Below are positions 31,750 through 45,155 of a DNA stretch of 64,000 bases, piece by piece; within the stretch, counting starts at the first letter, position 1, and each line of letters starts with the position of its first letter. Both the position numbers and the translations under genes were made by a program. Source of the stretch: Anopheles merus (lineage: Eukaryota; Arthropoda; Insecta; Diptera; Culicidae); contig NC_054082.1 in NCBI RefSeq assembly GCF_017562075.2, forward strand, positions 62,153,435-62,217,434. The letters run 5' to 3'. Below the pieces are notes generated by a model. The model did no database searches. It had not been told where the DNA came from and was given only the letters and a program-made list of their open reading frames with translations.

Positions 31750-33288
31750 TCCAACATCATTATTTCCTACTGCACCTATTGTACGGAATAATTTTTATAC
31801 ATGCTTATGTTTTCTAAAATCTATTTTTCGACCATTTCGGCCTCCTCCGCACCAACAGCACTCCATAAGAAAAACCCTGTTGAACATTAGATACAATGCA
31901 TCATGCATTCTTCTTTTCCCTTGTACAGCTGTAATCTGTTTACTAAGCTATTCCTTCCTTTTATCAAATTGTTCCTCCGAATTAAGGGTTTTATCGAACT
32001 CTTCCAGGGCTGATTCTGATGCAATCAATGCAAACACAAATTCAGTTTCCTGTTCAACCGGAACACTATGGTCATCATAAGAATTCGGAGAAGGTTGTGT
32101 TAACATCTGTTGTTGCTGCACAAGTACCTCATTCAATTTTAGATGGACGTCAGTAATCATATTGGTGAGCGTATGTAGCTGTCTGATATTTTGTATAATA
32201 ATGCTTTCAGCAACACTCCCATTAGCGGCATTAGATTTTTCCATCAATACCTCTCATATCATTAACTCTCAGCAGAGCGTATTGCAGCGGAAAGAAAGAG
32301 AGAGCACTTATTGCAGAAGCGGCATCGTAAAGAGAGTGAACGATCGTAAGCCAACCCTTTCAACAATCTCAGAGAAAGTTTATATGGAAACCACTTATGC
32401 TTATTCTCTGCTTATTCTCTGCTGCTAAGTATAACCAGAATTCAGAGAATAAACATACAATGAACCGGCACTCAGTGACGCCACGGATCGGATCGAATCC
32501 CGTCCGGAGAATGATTGTTCCAAATCGCTCAAGCCATCACCACACCCGCTATCAAAATGAAAAAAAAAATCAAACGCAATTGTTTTGTTTACTTTTTATT
32601 GTAAAAATCGCGTGCTATGCCCATGTAGTGTGTACGTAGAAGCTTCCGATTATTTTCTTTTCAAGTTCAAGTCATTTTCTTTTAATGTTTGCTAGTGCTG
32701 CTAATCTGTAAGTAAATTTTTAAAGCATCATTATTGTTGTAAACAAAACAAACTTCAAAAATAATACTTCCTTCATCGTCATTGTAGGTATTGATGGAAA
32801 AATCTAATGCCGCTAATGGGAGTGTTGCTGAAAGCATTATTATACAAAATATCAGACAGCTACATACGCTCACCAATATGATTACTGACGTCCATCTAAA
32901 ATTGAATGAGGTACTTGTGCAGCAACAACAGATGTTAACACAACCTTCTCCGAATTCTTATGATGACCATAGTGTTCCGGTTGAACAGGAAACTGAATTT
33001 GTGTTTGCATTGATTGCATCAGAATCAGCCCTGGAAGAGTTCGATAAAAGCCTTAATTCGGAGGAACAATTTGATAAAAGGAAGGAATGGCTTAGTAAAC
33101 AGATTACAGCTGTACAAGGGAAAAGAAGAATGCATGATGCATTGTATCTAATTTTCAACAGGGTTTTTCTTATGGAGTGCTGTTGGTGCGGAGGAGGCCG
33201 AAATGGTCGAAAAATAGATTTTAGAAAACATAAGCATGTATAAAAATTATTCCGTACAATAGGTGCAGTAGGAAATAATGATGTTGGA
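31750..33288. repeat. 502-bp-arm palindrome with 535-bp spacer
   Basis: 31750-32251 is the reverse complement of 32787-33288. Arms have equal length and only a few differences by eye (for example codons reading KTLNSEE in one and KSLNSEE in the other), about 99% identity. Both arms carry the same coding fragment in opposite directions. The spacer 32252-32786 contains a separate ~35-bp inverted match to 31540-31575 and otherwise no gene. Confidence 0.9.
31948..32247 (-). pseudogene. inverted duplicate of the DUF4806-like N-terminal coding part
   Basis: The left palindrome arm encodes the same first ~100 residues as 32791-33090: MEKSNAANGSVAES, a helical stretch, a Gln-rich QQQQ segment and LEEFDKTLNSEEQ. 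It stops after KRKE where the right copy continues. It lacks the C-terminal part outside the arm, so it is a truncated duplicate. Confidence 0.6.
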
Positions 33289-33362
33289 GACAAAGGTATT
33301 GAAAAATTTTTCGTCTCTAAGTTCAGCAACGCTAAAACAGGTGCCAAAAAACAGGCGCTATA
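32791..33362 (+). pseudogene. DUF4806-like protein fragment
   Basis: An upstream ATTGTAG at 32781-32787 could be a splice acceptor, so this may be a last exon. Residues 1-60 form a helix and a Gln-rich turn, then ALEEFDKSLNSEEQFDKRKEW, ALYLIFNRVFLMECCW and RNGRKIDFRKHKHV. A TAA at about 33241 interrupts, after which the same frame continues KLFRTIGAVGNNDV to a stop at 33360-33362. The pair of acidic EEF and C-W-(S/T)-G-K blocks resembles the C-terminal DUF4806 region expanded in mosquitoes. The related pseudogene at 42958-44024 has the same blocks (LEKFEKDLDEEEY, ALFDRSFLTKCTWTG, FKNVVKLFKCIG). Function unknown; the family name is from memory. Confidence 0.5.
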
Positions 33363-34030
33363 AAAAGCCGGGGCGAATACACACGCAAAAAAAGAATGGA
33401 GAGATTATTTTGTGAGGATTTTGTAAATATATAAGCATTAGTTTTAGTTTTTGATTACTGGTTAAATGTATAGATTAGGCGTTTAAAAAACTATTTGTAG
33501 ACATGAAATAAACTTCCGAATATGAACTATTTCCAACAAATGTTGCTTTTCAACCGTACATATATAACAGCTATTATTTAAGCTATTTTGCAGTTACTTT
33601 CAACCAAATTTTTAACTTTTTTTTTTAATTTTTTGATTTAAAATAATTTTGACCACTGGCTATGCACCATCTTTTGTACACAATCAATTTAGTTGCGTCG
33701 TTATGTTTCACGAAAAAAATAAAATATGGTTAGGAATAATACTATGTGTAGGAAGATTTAAGATTTTAATTTTACTTAGTTACGGAGTTCTTTAAGTTAC
33801 GCATAATGACATTCATTCTTACTACCCTTATTAGTATGTACAACTATAACCAAACAGAACACTACTTGCTTTCGTATTAGCTTCTGCATAAGTATCCTAA
33901 ATTGCTTCCAATCTAACAACGCCGTTTGTCAGTTGAATACTTTGGTCTAATGGGGACGTGTGGCATACAGCGTTTCTCAAGCCAACTCAACAACGTAACT
34001 CTATTTCTAGAATACGTTAAACGATTGTCA
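33363..34030. other. no gene seen
   Basis: AT-rich, with poly-A and poly-T runs and no conserved coding sequence. Confidence 0.5.
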
Positions 34031-34244
34031 ACATCGTACATACAATTCGAATCCGTAAATCCTTTTCGATTAGGTAACACTAGGTTTTGGACCCGTAAAA
34101 TCCCAACTCGAATCTGGAAAATGTATGTTGGCTGTCTTGTCATCCATTATACATTTTCCAGATTCGAGTTGGGATTTTACGCGTTCAAAACCTAATATTA
34201 CCAAATCGAATAGAGTTGATGGATTCGAATTGTATGTACGATGT
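34031..34244. repeat. hairpin MITE-like inverted repeat, arms about 100 bp
   Basis: ACATCGTACATACAATTCGA at the left end is matched in reverse by the right end at 34244. The inner parts share ATCCCAACTCGAATCTGGAA. The loop is about 20 bp around 34130-34150. Arms differ at several bases. Not coding. Confidence 0.75.
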
Positions 34245-34249
34245 TCCCG

Positions 34250-34435
34250 CTGCGCAAATTCGAGCAGTTTCCTACGTAGGAAATGTACCAAAATCTGCGC
34301 TAGCCAGCGCAGATTTTGGCCCGTTCCCCGCGCGGGACCCCGCTGCGCAAATTCGAGTAGTTTCCAGCGCAGGAAATGTACCAAAATCTGCGCTGGCCAG
34401 CGCAGATTTTGGCTGGTCTCCCGCGCTGAACTTCA
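34250..34435. repeat. two tandem ~93-bp units, each with strong hairpins
   Basis: Each unit reads CTGCGCAAATTCGAG, then TTTCC...GGAAA, then a long palindrome built on CCAAAATCTGCGCT and its complement. The second palindrome (34381-34412) is a perfect 32-bp dyad; the first (34288-34319) is nearly perfect. In unit 1 TTTCCTACGTAGGAAA is also a perfect dyad. The unit ends in CCCGCGC. No protein is supported. Confidence 0.8.
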
Positions 34436-34439
34436 GCGA

Positions 34440-35170
34440 TTCCTGCGCTGGGTCGAGCAAGTTTAGTTCCATCTGTTGGCGAAATGGACGAACTATTTAT
34501 GGCGGCGGAGCAAAAAAAACGGTCAAAACAATTTAAAATTATTGGCGCCCATTTTCTCGTCCACTTCTTCTCCCTCCCTCACCCTGCCTTGCCTTACTTG
34601 CGCTTCAGCCCGTGCCTTCCGCCGCCAGCTGATTGGCTGTTGTGGTGTATGTGTTGATACTCATACGTGCATTGCAGTTGTGTATTGTTATTGGTGGGTG
34701 TTAGAATTTATTAATTTGTGTGTGGCCTTGAGACGCTGTGGGAGAAGCTGGATTGGGATTCAAAGTGTTATCGGTGTATTGATGGTTTATTTTATTTCGT
34801 GCCGCTGCTGATGAGACCATTCGATGCCCCTGCCAATTGAGGGTGAAGAAGCCTATTTAAAACAAGCGTAGGAGAACGTCTAACACTAATCTAATATTTT
34901 TTAATTTGAACATGTTAGATGCTTCAACGACCTTCTAAGCATTATGTAGCACAGTGTAAAGTGGCAATAAAATATTTTTTTTTTAGTATGCCGAAATCTG
35001 TCTCGAGTTTTCGGGTCACGACACACACACACACACACAGCGCGGGGAAAGTGATCGTTCACTCTATCATGTCGCGATCCCCCACCCCGCCCGGTGCTTT
35101 GGATGAGGATGCGCTACAAGATAGCTGAACAAGCCGTTCTACCGACAAGGTAGCCGTGCTCGCTCGTGCG
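34440..35170. other. no gene seen; probable 5' leader of the downstream LINE
   Basis: No family motif was recognised. A (CA)n run lies at 35021-35038. Because it lies just before the endonuclease start at 35551 on the same strand, part of it may be the 5' region of that retrotransposon. Confidence 0.4.
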
Positions 35171-35200
35171 AGGAGTGGGGGGGGGGGGTTCTGGTGGGGG

Positions 35201-35452
35201 GTGCGTGCTTGCGTTCGCGCTTTCGTGGGTGCGTGCTTGCGTTCGCGCTTTCGTGGGTGCGTGCTTGCGTTCGCGCTTTCGCGGATGCGTGCCCGCGTGC
35301 ACGCGTACGTGCATGTGTGCGTGCGTGTGTGCGTGCGTGCGTGTGTGCGTGCGTTTGTGCGTGCGTGCTCGCGGGCATGTGTGTGTGTGTGTGTGTGAAA
35401 GAGAGTTTGTGCGCGCGTGTTTGTGTGATTGTGTGTGTGTGTGCGTTTGGAA
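35201..35452. repeat. 28-bp minisatellite followed by GT-rich repeat
   Basis: Three perfect or near-perfect 28-bp units (GTGCGTGCTTGCGTTCGC plus GCTTTCGTGG) at 35201-35284, then degenerate GTGCGTGC and (GT)n sequence. Preceded by a run of 12 G near 35177-35188. The Cys/Arg/Ala-rich frames across it are artefacts. Confidence 0.85.
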
Positions 35453-35550
35453 ACCCCAAAACTATTTGATTCTTATGCGTACAAAAAGACACACGATCTA
35501 AGCAAATGTGCGTGCGATATGTTGCACATTTATTTCAATAGCAGGGAGGA

Positions 35551-38351
35551 GTGGAATTAGGGCGGTTCAGAGAGATTTTATATTTCAATGTTGCCGGTCT
35601 TTCATCTAACTATGCTATGTTTCGTGAGACAGTAGAAAAAGTTCAACCCTTGTTGGTCTTGATCTCTGAAACCCACGTAACCGAGAAGGAGGCATTCGAG
35701 CAATTTTATTTAAAAGGATATAGGGTAGTGTCGTGTTTATCTCATTCACGTCACACAGGAGGTGTTGCAGCTTATGCCAGAAGTGACGTTGTCCTTAAAG
35801 TGATTTTAAACGAGTCATTGGAAGGCAATTGGTTTCTCGGTGTAGCGGTTTCTCGGGGTATGACGGTAGGCAATTATAGCATATTGTATCACTCACCTAG
35901 TGCGAGTGATTCGAGGTTCGTAGATATTTTGGAAGAATGGTTAGACAGGTTTTTGGATCTTAGTAAGTTGAACATTATCGTCGGTGACTTTAATATTGAC
36001 TGGTTAAATGTTGAAAAATCTGCGAAACTGAAAAGTTTAATGGATTCAGTAAACATGAACCAAAAAGTTAATGAATTCACACGAATTGCTAGGCAGAGCA
36101 GGACATTGATTGATCAGGTTTACAGTAGTATTGACTCAATCACAGTCACTACTGATCCGTTATTGAAAATATCGGATCACGAAACACTTGTTTTGAACAT
36201 AAACGATGTACGTTGTAAAACGATTCAACGGAAAGTTAAATGCTGGAATAGGTATTCAAAACATGCCCTTTGCAATAATGTGTCACAAGGTTTGCAGTGT
36301 GGTGCATCTGATTTTGATGAGACTGCTGACTTGTTATGGAACACATTGAAACATGCAATGAGCACCTTGGTGGAAGAAAAGACAATTGTTTCTAGAGAAA
36401 CTAGTAGGTGGTATACTTTGGATCTCGCACGTGCTAAACGGAAAAGAGACAAAGTGTATAAAAAATTTATTAGAACGAATAGAGATAATGATTGGTCTGA
36501 GTATACTAAACTTAGAAACAGTTATAGTAGGGATCTCAAAAATAGACGAAGCGATTTCTTTAGCAGTGAAATAAACAAGCACAAGAAAAATAGCAAACAG
36601 TTATGGAAAGTCCTCAAAAGCATCTTACAACCTGATGAATCATGCGTTTCAGTTGTAAAATTTAATGGTGTGATTGAGGCTGACGACTCCATCATTTGCA
36701 ACAAGTTTAACTCGTTCTTTGTGAACAGTGTTTTAAATATTAATCAAAACATTGCTTCTGTCAGTGAACCTAGCTATTACGTAGATAGTGCTACTCCACG
36801 ATGCCATTTCAGATTTCAGAAAATTACTCTTGAACAACTAAAAACCATTTGTTTCAACCTGACAAAAACGGCAGGTATAGGGAATGTAAGTTCAACAACC
36901 ATACAGGATTGCTATCATGTGATCGGAGAGGACCTTCTTATGGTGATTAATCAATCACTAGAGAGGGGATGTTTTCCGAAATCATGGAAAGAATCATTGA
37001 TTATACCTATTCCTAAAGTGAACGGAGCTGCCAATGCGGAAGATTTTCGCCCCATAAACATGTTGCATGTGCTCGAAAAGGTGCTGGAGACAGTAGTTAA
37101 GGAGCAATTGGTTCAGTTTCTGAACAGAAACGAGCTGTTGATCCGAGAGCAATCAGGATATCGGCAAGGACACTCTTGTGAGACTGCTTTGAATCTTGTA
37201 CTAGCGAGGTGGAAGGTGTTGATGGATAAGAAGGAATCGATAGTTGCTGTTTTCTTGGATCTAAAACGGGCATTTGAGACAATATCTAGGCTATTGTTGC
37301 TTTCTACCTTAAGGCGTTTTGGTATTGTGGGGAGGGAGCTCAGTTGGTTCGAAAGTTATTTAAAAGAAAGAACTCAGAGAAAAATAAAGTTCTCTGTATC
37401 AGTAGCTCTGTATCAGAGCCTATAGAAAACACCCTTGGTGTTCCGCAAGATAGTGTTCTTGGACCAATTTTGTTTACCATGTTCATCAATGACATGAAAC
37501 AGGTTTTGAAGGCTTGTGAGATCAATCTTTTTGCCGACGATACTGTTTTGTTCATCTCGCACAAAGAAATCAAGCAAGCAGAGTCTCTGATGAATATCGA
37601 TTTAAACGCTCTGGATGGATGGCTGAAGTACAAAAAGCTGGCATTAAACATTAACAAGACTTGTTACATGGTGATGTCTGCGGGTGTATTGGAAGAACCT
37701 CCATCTTTCGTAATAAATTCGGAACTAATCGAAAGAGTTAGACAGGCTAAATACCTGGGAGTTATCCTAGACGACAGGTTGAAGTTCCACGCTCACATTG
37801 ACTGGGTCATCGCTAAAGTGGCTAAGAAGTGTGGAGTGATAAGTAGATTGGCGAAGGATCTCGATTTTTTTGGGAAAGTTCATCTCTACAAATCATTGAT
37901 CTCGCCACACTTTGACTTCTGCTCATCCATTTTGTTTCTTGGCAACAAAGGTCAAATCAAAAGACTTCAAAGGTTGCAAAACCGGATTATGAGGTTAATT
38001 CTGGGGTGCGGTCGACGTACGCCGTCCGCGGTTATGCTGAATATTCTTCAATGGATGTCAGTAGAGCAGCGGATTGTGTACCAGACCATGACTTTTATAT
38101 ATAAAATGTTAAAGGGCCTGTTGCCGGGGTACCTGGGGGAGAGCATAGTTCGGGGGTCCGATATCCATCGGCACCACACACGCAGGGCAAATGAGCCAAG
38201 GGTACCTAACTTGCATTCCCTAAGTGCCAGAAACTCTTTGTTTTTCAAAGGGATTCAACGGTACAACAGTCTACCAGATGAGATTAAGAATGCGAGAAGC
38301 TTGCCGGATTTCAAACGTAAGTGCGTCATATATGTTGAACAGACTGTATAA
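35551..38351 (+). pseudogene. LINE endonuclease-reverse transcriptase, one frameshift
   Basis: Starts at MELGRFREILYFN. Endonuclease residues 1-220 keep ISETHVTEKE, VGDFNIDWL, LIDQVYSS and ISDHETLVL. Reverse transcriptase motifs follow: EDFRPINML, REQSGYRQGHSCETAL, VFLDLKRAFETI, then NLFADDTVLF at about 37525. At about 37399 a 14-bp direct duplication (GTATCAGTAGCTCT) shifts the frame; the second part starts within SVSEPIENTLGVPQ. The usual VPQGS motif reads VPQDS, which probably weakens catalysis further. The end LPDEIKNARSLPDFKRKC is typical of L2-like proteins. About 925 residues in total. Confidence 0.85.
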
Positions 38352-38431
38352 TGTGAAATATGTGTAGATGTCCCATGTCATTATTAAATGAGTAACTGCA
38401 GTTGTCATCACGATCTCTATGATGATGATAA
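35551..38431 (+). mobile_element. L2/CR1-group non-LTR retrotransposon
   Basis: Endonuclease, reverse transcriptase and C-terminal region in order on the plus strand. The 3' end is a short (GATGAT)-type tandem at 38418-38431 and not poly-A, as in the CR1/L2 group. The 5' limit is uncertain, somewhere between 34.5 and 35.5 kb. No convincing ORF1. Confidence 0.75.
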
Positions 38432-38636
38432 GATTTATTCTTTCTTTATATACTATAATTAAAATTAGAAAAAATATAAGAAAGAGTCAATATAGGTTTG
38501 AGACACGCGCGCGTACAAGTGGATATTCGGGATCTATTTGGGGGAATTTACGGTTTGCACACGGTCTGGGAGGTCACAACAGGATTCACTCATTGATGAT
38601 TGTAAGTGGCCAATTCATGATACATCAGGTTCACCT

Positions 38637-38945
38637 GCTTCGGAAGGTAGTGCCCTAGAGCCAATCATTGGCACTAGTGGAACTGGCCATATGCATGTTG
38701 CAGTTGTGTTCTGATAAGTAGTGCGCCGGATCCATTAGTTGGTTCTTGGCGAGCTACGTAAGGGATACATTAGATTCTCCTGCTTCGGAAGGTAGTGCCC
38801 CGGAGCCTGCCATTGGTGCCAGAGACCCTGGGGCCAGCAGTTGGCACTAGTGAAACTGGCAATATGCATGTCGCAGTTGTGTCCTGATAAGTGGTGCGCC
38901 AGATCCATTTATTGGTTCTTGGCGGGCTACGTAAAGGATGCTAGG
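38637..38945. repeat. two tandem ~140-170 bp repeats
   Basis: TGCTTCGGAAGGTAGTGCCC starts both units (38637 and 38779). Both continue with GGAGCC, TTGGCACTAGTG, ATATGCATG, GCAGTTGTGT, TGATAAGTGGTGCGCC and TTGGTTCTTGGCG. The second has a ~35-bp insertion. They end near GGCTACGTAA. No protein. Confidence 0.75.
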
Positions 38946-39478
38946 GAATACCATTGTATTCGATGGAGTATGACCCGTTTTTTTCTTGATGAAACTATGT
39001 TGGTCATCTTGGGTGTGTGTATGACTCGAACAGTTCCTCTGAGAGTTTTCCGATGCCACCACTTGCTCGTACAAAATATTTTAATATACCTATCAGAGTA
39101 ATATTATCGTAAAGATACTTCCGTCCTTCACAAACCTATGTTGGGGAAAGAGGTGGGACTTATCATCATCAAATTCAGCTAGCGGACGCAAGTGGAAACA
39201 ACATTTTGAATTGAATCCATACAAAAGAGAATTCTGGTTTGGTTTATTACGGTGCGCGTATGATACTGCACCTGTCCGTCCAGAATCTGGTGGCTTGTTC
39301 GTTTTGAGTCGGTATCATGACGCCGTGCGACCGGCACTGCCTTGGAATGGGTTCAGATCGGTAGGTTCATGTTTTGGTCGAGTGCATTCCGTGCATTTGT
39401 CGCGCCGTAGAAGTAGCTTGGCAGCAACAAAGTCAAGACAAACTCTTCCCCGGGTGTGGACTGCTATGCTAAGTTCAT
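38946..39478. other. no gene seen
   Basis: Moderately AT-rich single-copy-like sequence before the giant microsatellite. No coding motif was found on either strand. Confidence 0.45.
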
Positions 39479-41400
<1,922 letters not shown>

Positions 41401-42334
41401 GATGGCGGTGCCGCGGTACCGCTCGTATCCTACGGGCAACTTGCATGCTGCCACACTGTCTCCTGCCCGATGCATACGCTGCAGGCAGAGGGAAGGATGC
41501 ACCTCCACAGTAATAAAACATCCCCATGAACCAGCGGCGGATCTAACGGTAGGCGGACTAGGCGGTCGCCGAAGATCTGTAGTCTGTAGTATGCCGTATT
41601 GTTACAAGTGGACAGAGTATTAGCGACAAGGGCCCCCGAAAAGATGGCTGTTGGGGCTCGGTGGCAAGAGCACCATTTGCCCCCCCCCCCTTCCTCCCCA
41701 GCAACAATTTGACCTGTTATTGATGATCGTAGGGGTCCCATGCCCCCCCATTCCCCGCCGTCAATGTAAGCATAATGTTCAATCTCCCAACAGCTGTGTA
41801 CCAGTACCCCCTCCTCTCGGTCATCAGTTACCATGTATAGGGGTCACAACTTGTCTGTCCGCCTAGGACACCCGATTCTCCTAATCCACCACTGTTATGA
41901 ACACCTTCTTTTCTTTGACCGATGGATCATAACATTCCGGAAGAAAACACACTAGGCGAAAGTGTTGCACACACACGCACACTTACACCCTTGCGCAGAC
42001 GGCTCAACCTATTTGTATAATCTACACCATAGAAAAGCAAAAGCTTAGTGTAACAAAGTTATGCTTAATGCTTAACACGTTCAGTTCGATGGCAGACCCC
42101 AGGGACTGCCAGTGGACTTTCCAGTATACTGATTTCACAATCAACTTGCGTTCTAGATGCCGGCGGAACAGAATGTTGATTAAAATCAGCGTCGGGCTGA
42201 TCGTGTTAATGCGAATTAGGATTCTGCGCGTTGCACAGCAAACCCTCCAGCGTGAGCTAGCGATTCCTTAGTCATTTTTACATTGCAGCAATTGAACTCA
42301 TTGCGCTTTTTTAGTTTGATTTGTGAAAATTCAA
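41401..42334. other. no gene seen
   Basis: Contains a C10 run near 41679-41690 and CCCC-rich stretches (about 41680-41760). Open frames have no family motifs. The 42000-42300 part is unremarkable. Confidence 0.45.
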
Positions 42335-42690
42335 CTTTTTCGCGGCAATGTTTGTTAATGGCTTGTTTAAGCGCCACAACAGCTCGCGAGCATTGACCAC
42401 ACGCGTGAAAGAGATAGCGCTATGGAAGGAAAAAGCACGGACGACGGCTGACAGCGATTGGCCGTCTGACGCACCAACACATCCAAACTTTCGCCAGCGC
42501 GCTCAGGCGAGGGGTATGAGGCAGAGTCAGGGACGGGTAGCTCGAAACGCTGCTCGACAAATTTAAATAACCAAACGGCTCCAAACGGCAATAATTGCCG
42601 TAGGAGGGAAAAAGAAGGCATGAGAAAATGCGCGAAAGGGAATGATTTCTTCCGTCGCTTTGCACAGGGGGTTGTGTTGGGTTTGAAAAT
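42335..42690 (+). repeat. dispersed repeat, fuller copy of 944-1124
   Basis: Same landmark order as the minus strand of 944-1124: GCAATGTTTGTTAATGGC, ACCACACGCG, GTAGGAGGGAAAA, GATTTCTTCCGTCGCTTTG. Here about 150 bp more are present between the second and third landmarks. It has no coding capacity and is probably a non-autonomous DNA element. Confidence 0.6.
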
Positions 42691-42957
42691 TCCTCATAAA
42701 TTCAGCAGACTGCAAACTGGAAGGTTCTAGTTTTTTGCTTCAATCGAGTATTGTGTTGCGACTGCTGGCTATTGCATTGGGTAGCAAGTTGTGGCGAAGC
42801 ACAGCAGAAAAGCAGAAAATAATAAAAAATCTTTTCGTTCAAAGAGTTTGTACGTGTTTTTCGTATCCGTGAGAAGAAACGTGAGTAGTATATGAGTACA
42901 GTGCTGATTTTTTAATATATTAATAGCATTTCTATTTGTTTAAAGCAATATCTAATT

Positions 42958-44024
42958 ATGCCATTCTCAATAGTGCGAACCCGTGGGCCTAAAGGGTACG
43001 CTGAATTAAGCAGTGTTCCTGATTCCTGGGTTCAAGGCACTAGCCATAAAAAAACATATCTGTTTTGGCCTAACGTTAAAGGACTAACATACAGCATCTA
43101 ATAACGAATGATAATAGTGTTCCGGAAGAAGGATGGACGAAACAGGAGTGTCCGATTAAGCGGTAAGGATTATCGTGCGAAGCTGCTGACTGCACTATAA
43201 TGATCATGTCCGGCGAATCATCTACAGATGATCTTCCGGAAAGGAACCGATATTAGCTAGGTGTAAGGAAACAACTTCATACGCTAATATGTTTTCAACA
43301 AGAATTGTGGAAAACTCTTTAACTCCAATCCGCGTCGAGAATGAAATTGACATCTCCTCACTACCTATGTCGCCTCTTACACCAAGTTTTTCAGAAGGGG
43401 ATGAAAATGTTGGTTCAGTTGTGGTAGTCCCAGAAGAAGTTTCACGTGACAAGACGATAAAAGAAATACTAGAGGCCCAAACTAGTATGTTGATAGAGCT
43501 TCGTAATGAGCAAAAGCAGATTTTAAAAGAACAAAAGAAAATAGTGAGTCGTATCGGCATGATCGAAGTACCATCAAATACTTCACTTAATCATACCGAA
43601 TTAAGTACTACTAATCTTACTAGTTTTGACCATCCATTCGTAGACAATGCCGAAGATCTGGAAAAATTTGAAAAAAGATTTAGATGAGGAAGAATATTTA
43701 ACGCAAGTAGTAAGCTTATTGAAACAAAAAATTATTGATAAAGATATAAAAAAACATAATGTTAGCAACCCTTGCTGCCCTTTTCGATAGGAGTTTCTTA
43801 ACAAAGTGCACATGGACAGGTATTTCTAAATAAGGAACTAAAATACCAATGCACCAATTTAAAAATGTAGTAAAACTTTTTAAATGCATAGGAAGTACTA
43901 ACCTTGTGCCAGTCACAGATGAAACTGTACGAGGTTTCTTCATGAATAAATTGAAACACGAATTAGAACGATCTAAGGCCAAAGGTCTACACAAATCAAC
44001 AAGCCGTAAAAGAAAATTAATATA
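42958..44024 (+). pseudogene. DUF4806-like protein, pseudogene
   Basis: ATG at 42958 gives MPFSIVRTRGPKGYAELSSV and KKTYLFWPNV, an N-terminal block with W residues that recurs in the mosquito DUF4806 family. A frameshift near 43100 leads to VPEEGWTKQECPIKR, followed at once by GTAAGG, a possible splice donor. A later frame (43289-43687) has a coiled-coil-like helix (EAQTSMLIELRNEQK) and AEDLEKFEKDLDEEEY across a frameshift at about 43680. Another frameshift near 43757 precedes ALFDRSFLTKCTWTG, then a TAA, then FKNVVKLFKCIG and a basic C terminus ending at 44024. It resembles 32791-33362 block by block. Function unknown; family named from memory. Confidence 0.6.
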
Positions 44025-44325
44025 AATTCATGTCTACATTGAAGAAACATAAAACCATTCATTTATTTGCCTTACTTACTGTTGAAGCAAAATAATACGA
44101 TGCTAGGAACTAGGGGCGTCATATAGTGCGAGCGTAGTGAAAACAATACTAAGAACTCTGTATTTCGTTTGTATAGAAATGCGCCAATGTGCACAGTATG
44201 AACAGTATGCTCGCAAGTGGGATGAAAAGTGAAACAAAAGACAATTGTTTGCGCCAAGGCACGTGCGCGCTTTTGGTGGCCGATCGGCCTTTCTTATAAT
44301 TTTCGATGTTAAGCGACAAACCAGA
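44025..44325. other. no gene seen
   Basis: Short spacer between the DUF4806-like pseudogene and the LTR block. No coding motif recognised. Confidence 0.45.
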
Positions 44326-45155
44326 TGTAGCATATCTGCTATACAGAACTTATATAATACACACTATCAGCTATAGACACATTGTAACACACTTCGGAAA
44401 GCCAAATCACACAATTGCGACACGTTCATTATAACACATCAGCAAATCAATCCACACCTTAGCAACACACCCAGACCATACCGTTCATAGAAAAAAACAC
44501 AATTGAGACACATTTATCGAAAACAACCGAAACGCTCAACATAAGCAATTCAAGCGTTACTGCGGCAAAGTGGACAAACAGAGAACGCATAGCAACTTAT
44601 TGCTAAAAGCGCAGTGTAGGCAAAGATCGACGAACGCACTCGTTCTTTGGCTAGAACAGTTGAAACTTTCCAGAACCTTCGTAAAATCACTAAAAACGCA
44701 GCATAGGCACATAATGATAGACACCTCACTCCAATAAAATGTATTAATTGTACCTCATATCAATAACCTTTAATTAGGACAAAAACACATTCCAAAACCA
44801 AATGTACAAAACTTATTGAGTATAAATAAAACCAAATCCGACCATGGCAGGTCAGATTCGTTCGGACTGCCAAGATAGGACGTTACGCTTCCTAATACTT
44901 CGCCTTCCAACTTATTTCAAGAGTTTAGTTATGTCCCCCTACCCAAGGTAAGGCTTCTAAACTCCAACGTTTCCAGTAAGGGAAACCTCCTAAAGGTTTC
45001 TATGATCGCCTGGACGATCAAGTACTGAAAAATCCGTTCGATCGATGTATTATTCCTCCTCGACTTATGTCAGTAAAAACTGACCTACCGCGACGTTGTT
45101 CGATGTACAGTATGTACCGTATGTGCGCTCATCACATTACATGGCGACCGTAACT
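44326..45155 (+). mobile_element. LTR block with primer-site-like end, copy 2
   Basis: TGTAGCATATCTGC at 44326 to CATCACATTACA at 45141, then TGGCGACCGTAAC. It is about 816 bp and is the fullest copy; that at 9944 lacks about 60 bp present here (44640-44710 region). TATAAATA at about 44820 with a downstream TCAGATTCGT gives a candidate promoter. It cuts into the CMC-like transposase, which runs on the minus strand just beyond 45170. Confidence 0.7.

Noticed and set aside
34471..34811. Possible short host gene upstream of the L2-like element
   Set aside because: The frame has no recognisable motif, no repeat-independent conservation visible, and lies where a LINE 5' region is expected.
35114..35501. 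Overlapping Cys/Val/Arg-rich and His/Thr-rich frames
   Set aside because: By-products of the 28-bp minisatellite and the GT repeat.
41430..41834. 134-codon minus-strand open frame
   Set aside because: No family motif; composition follows the C-rich tracts on the other strand.
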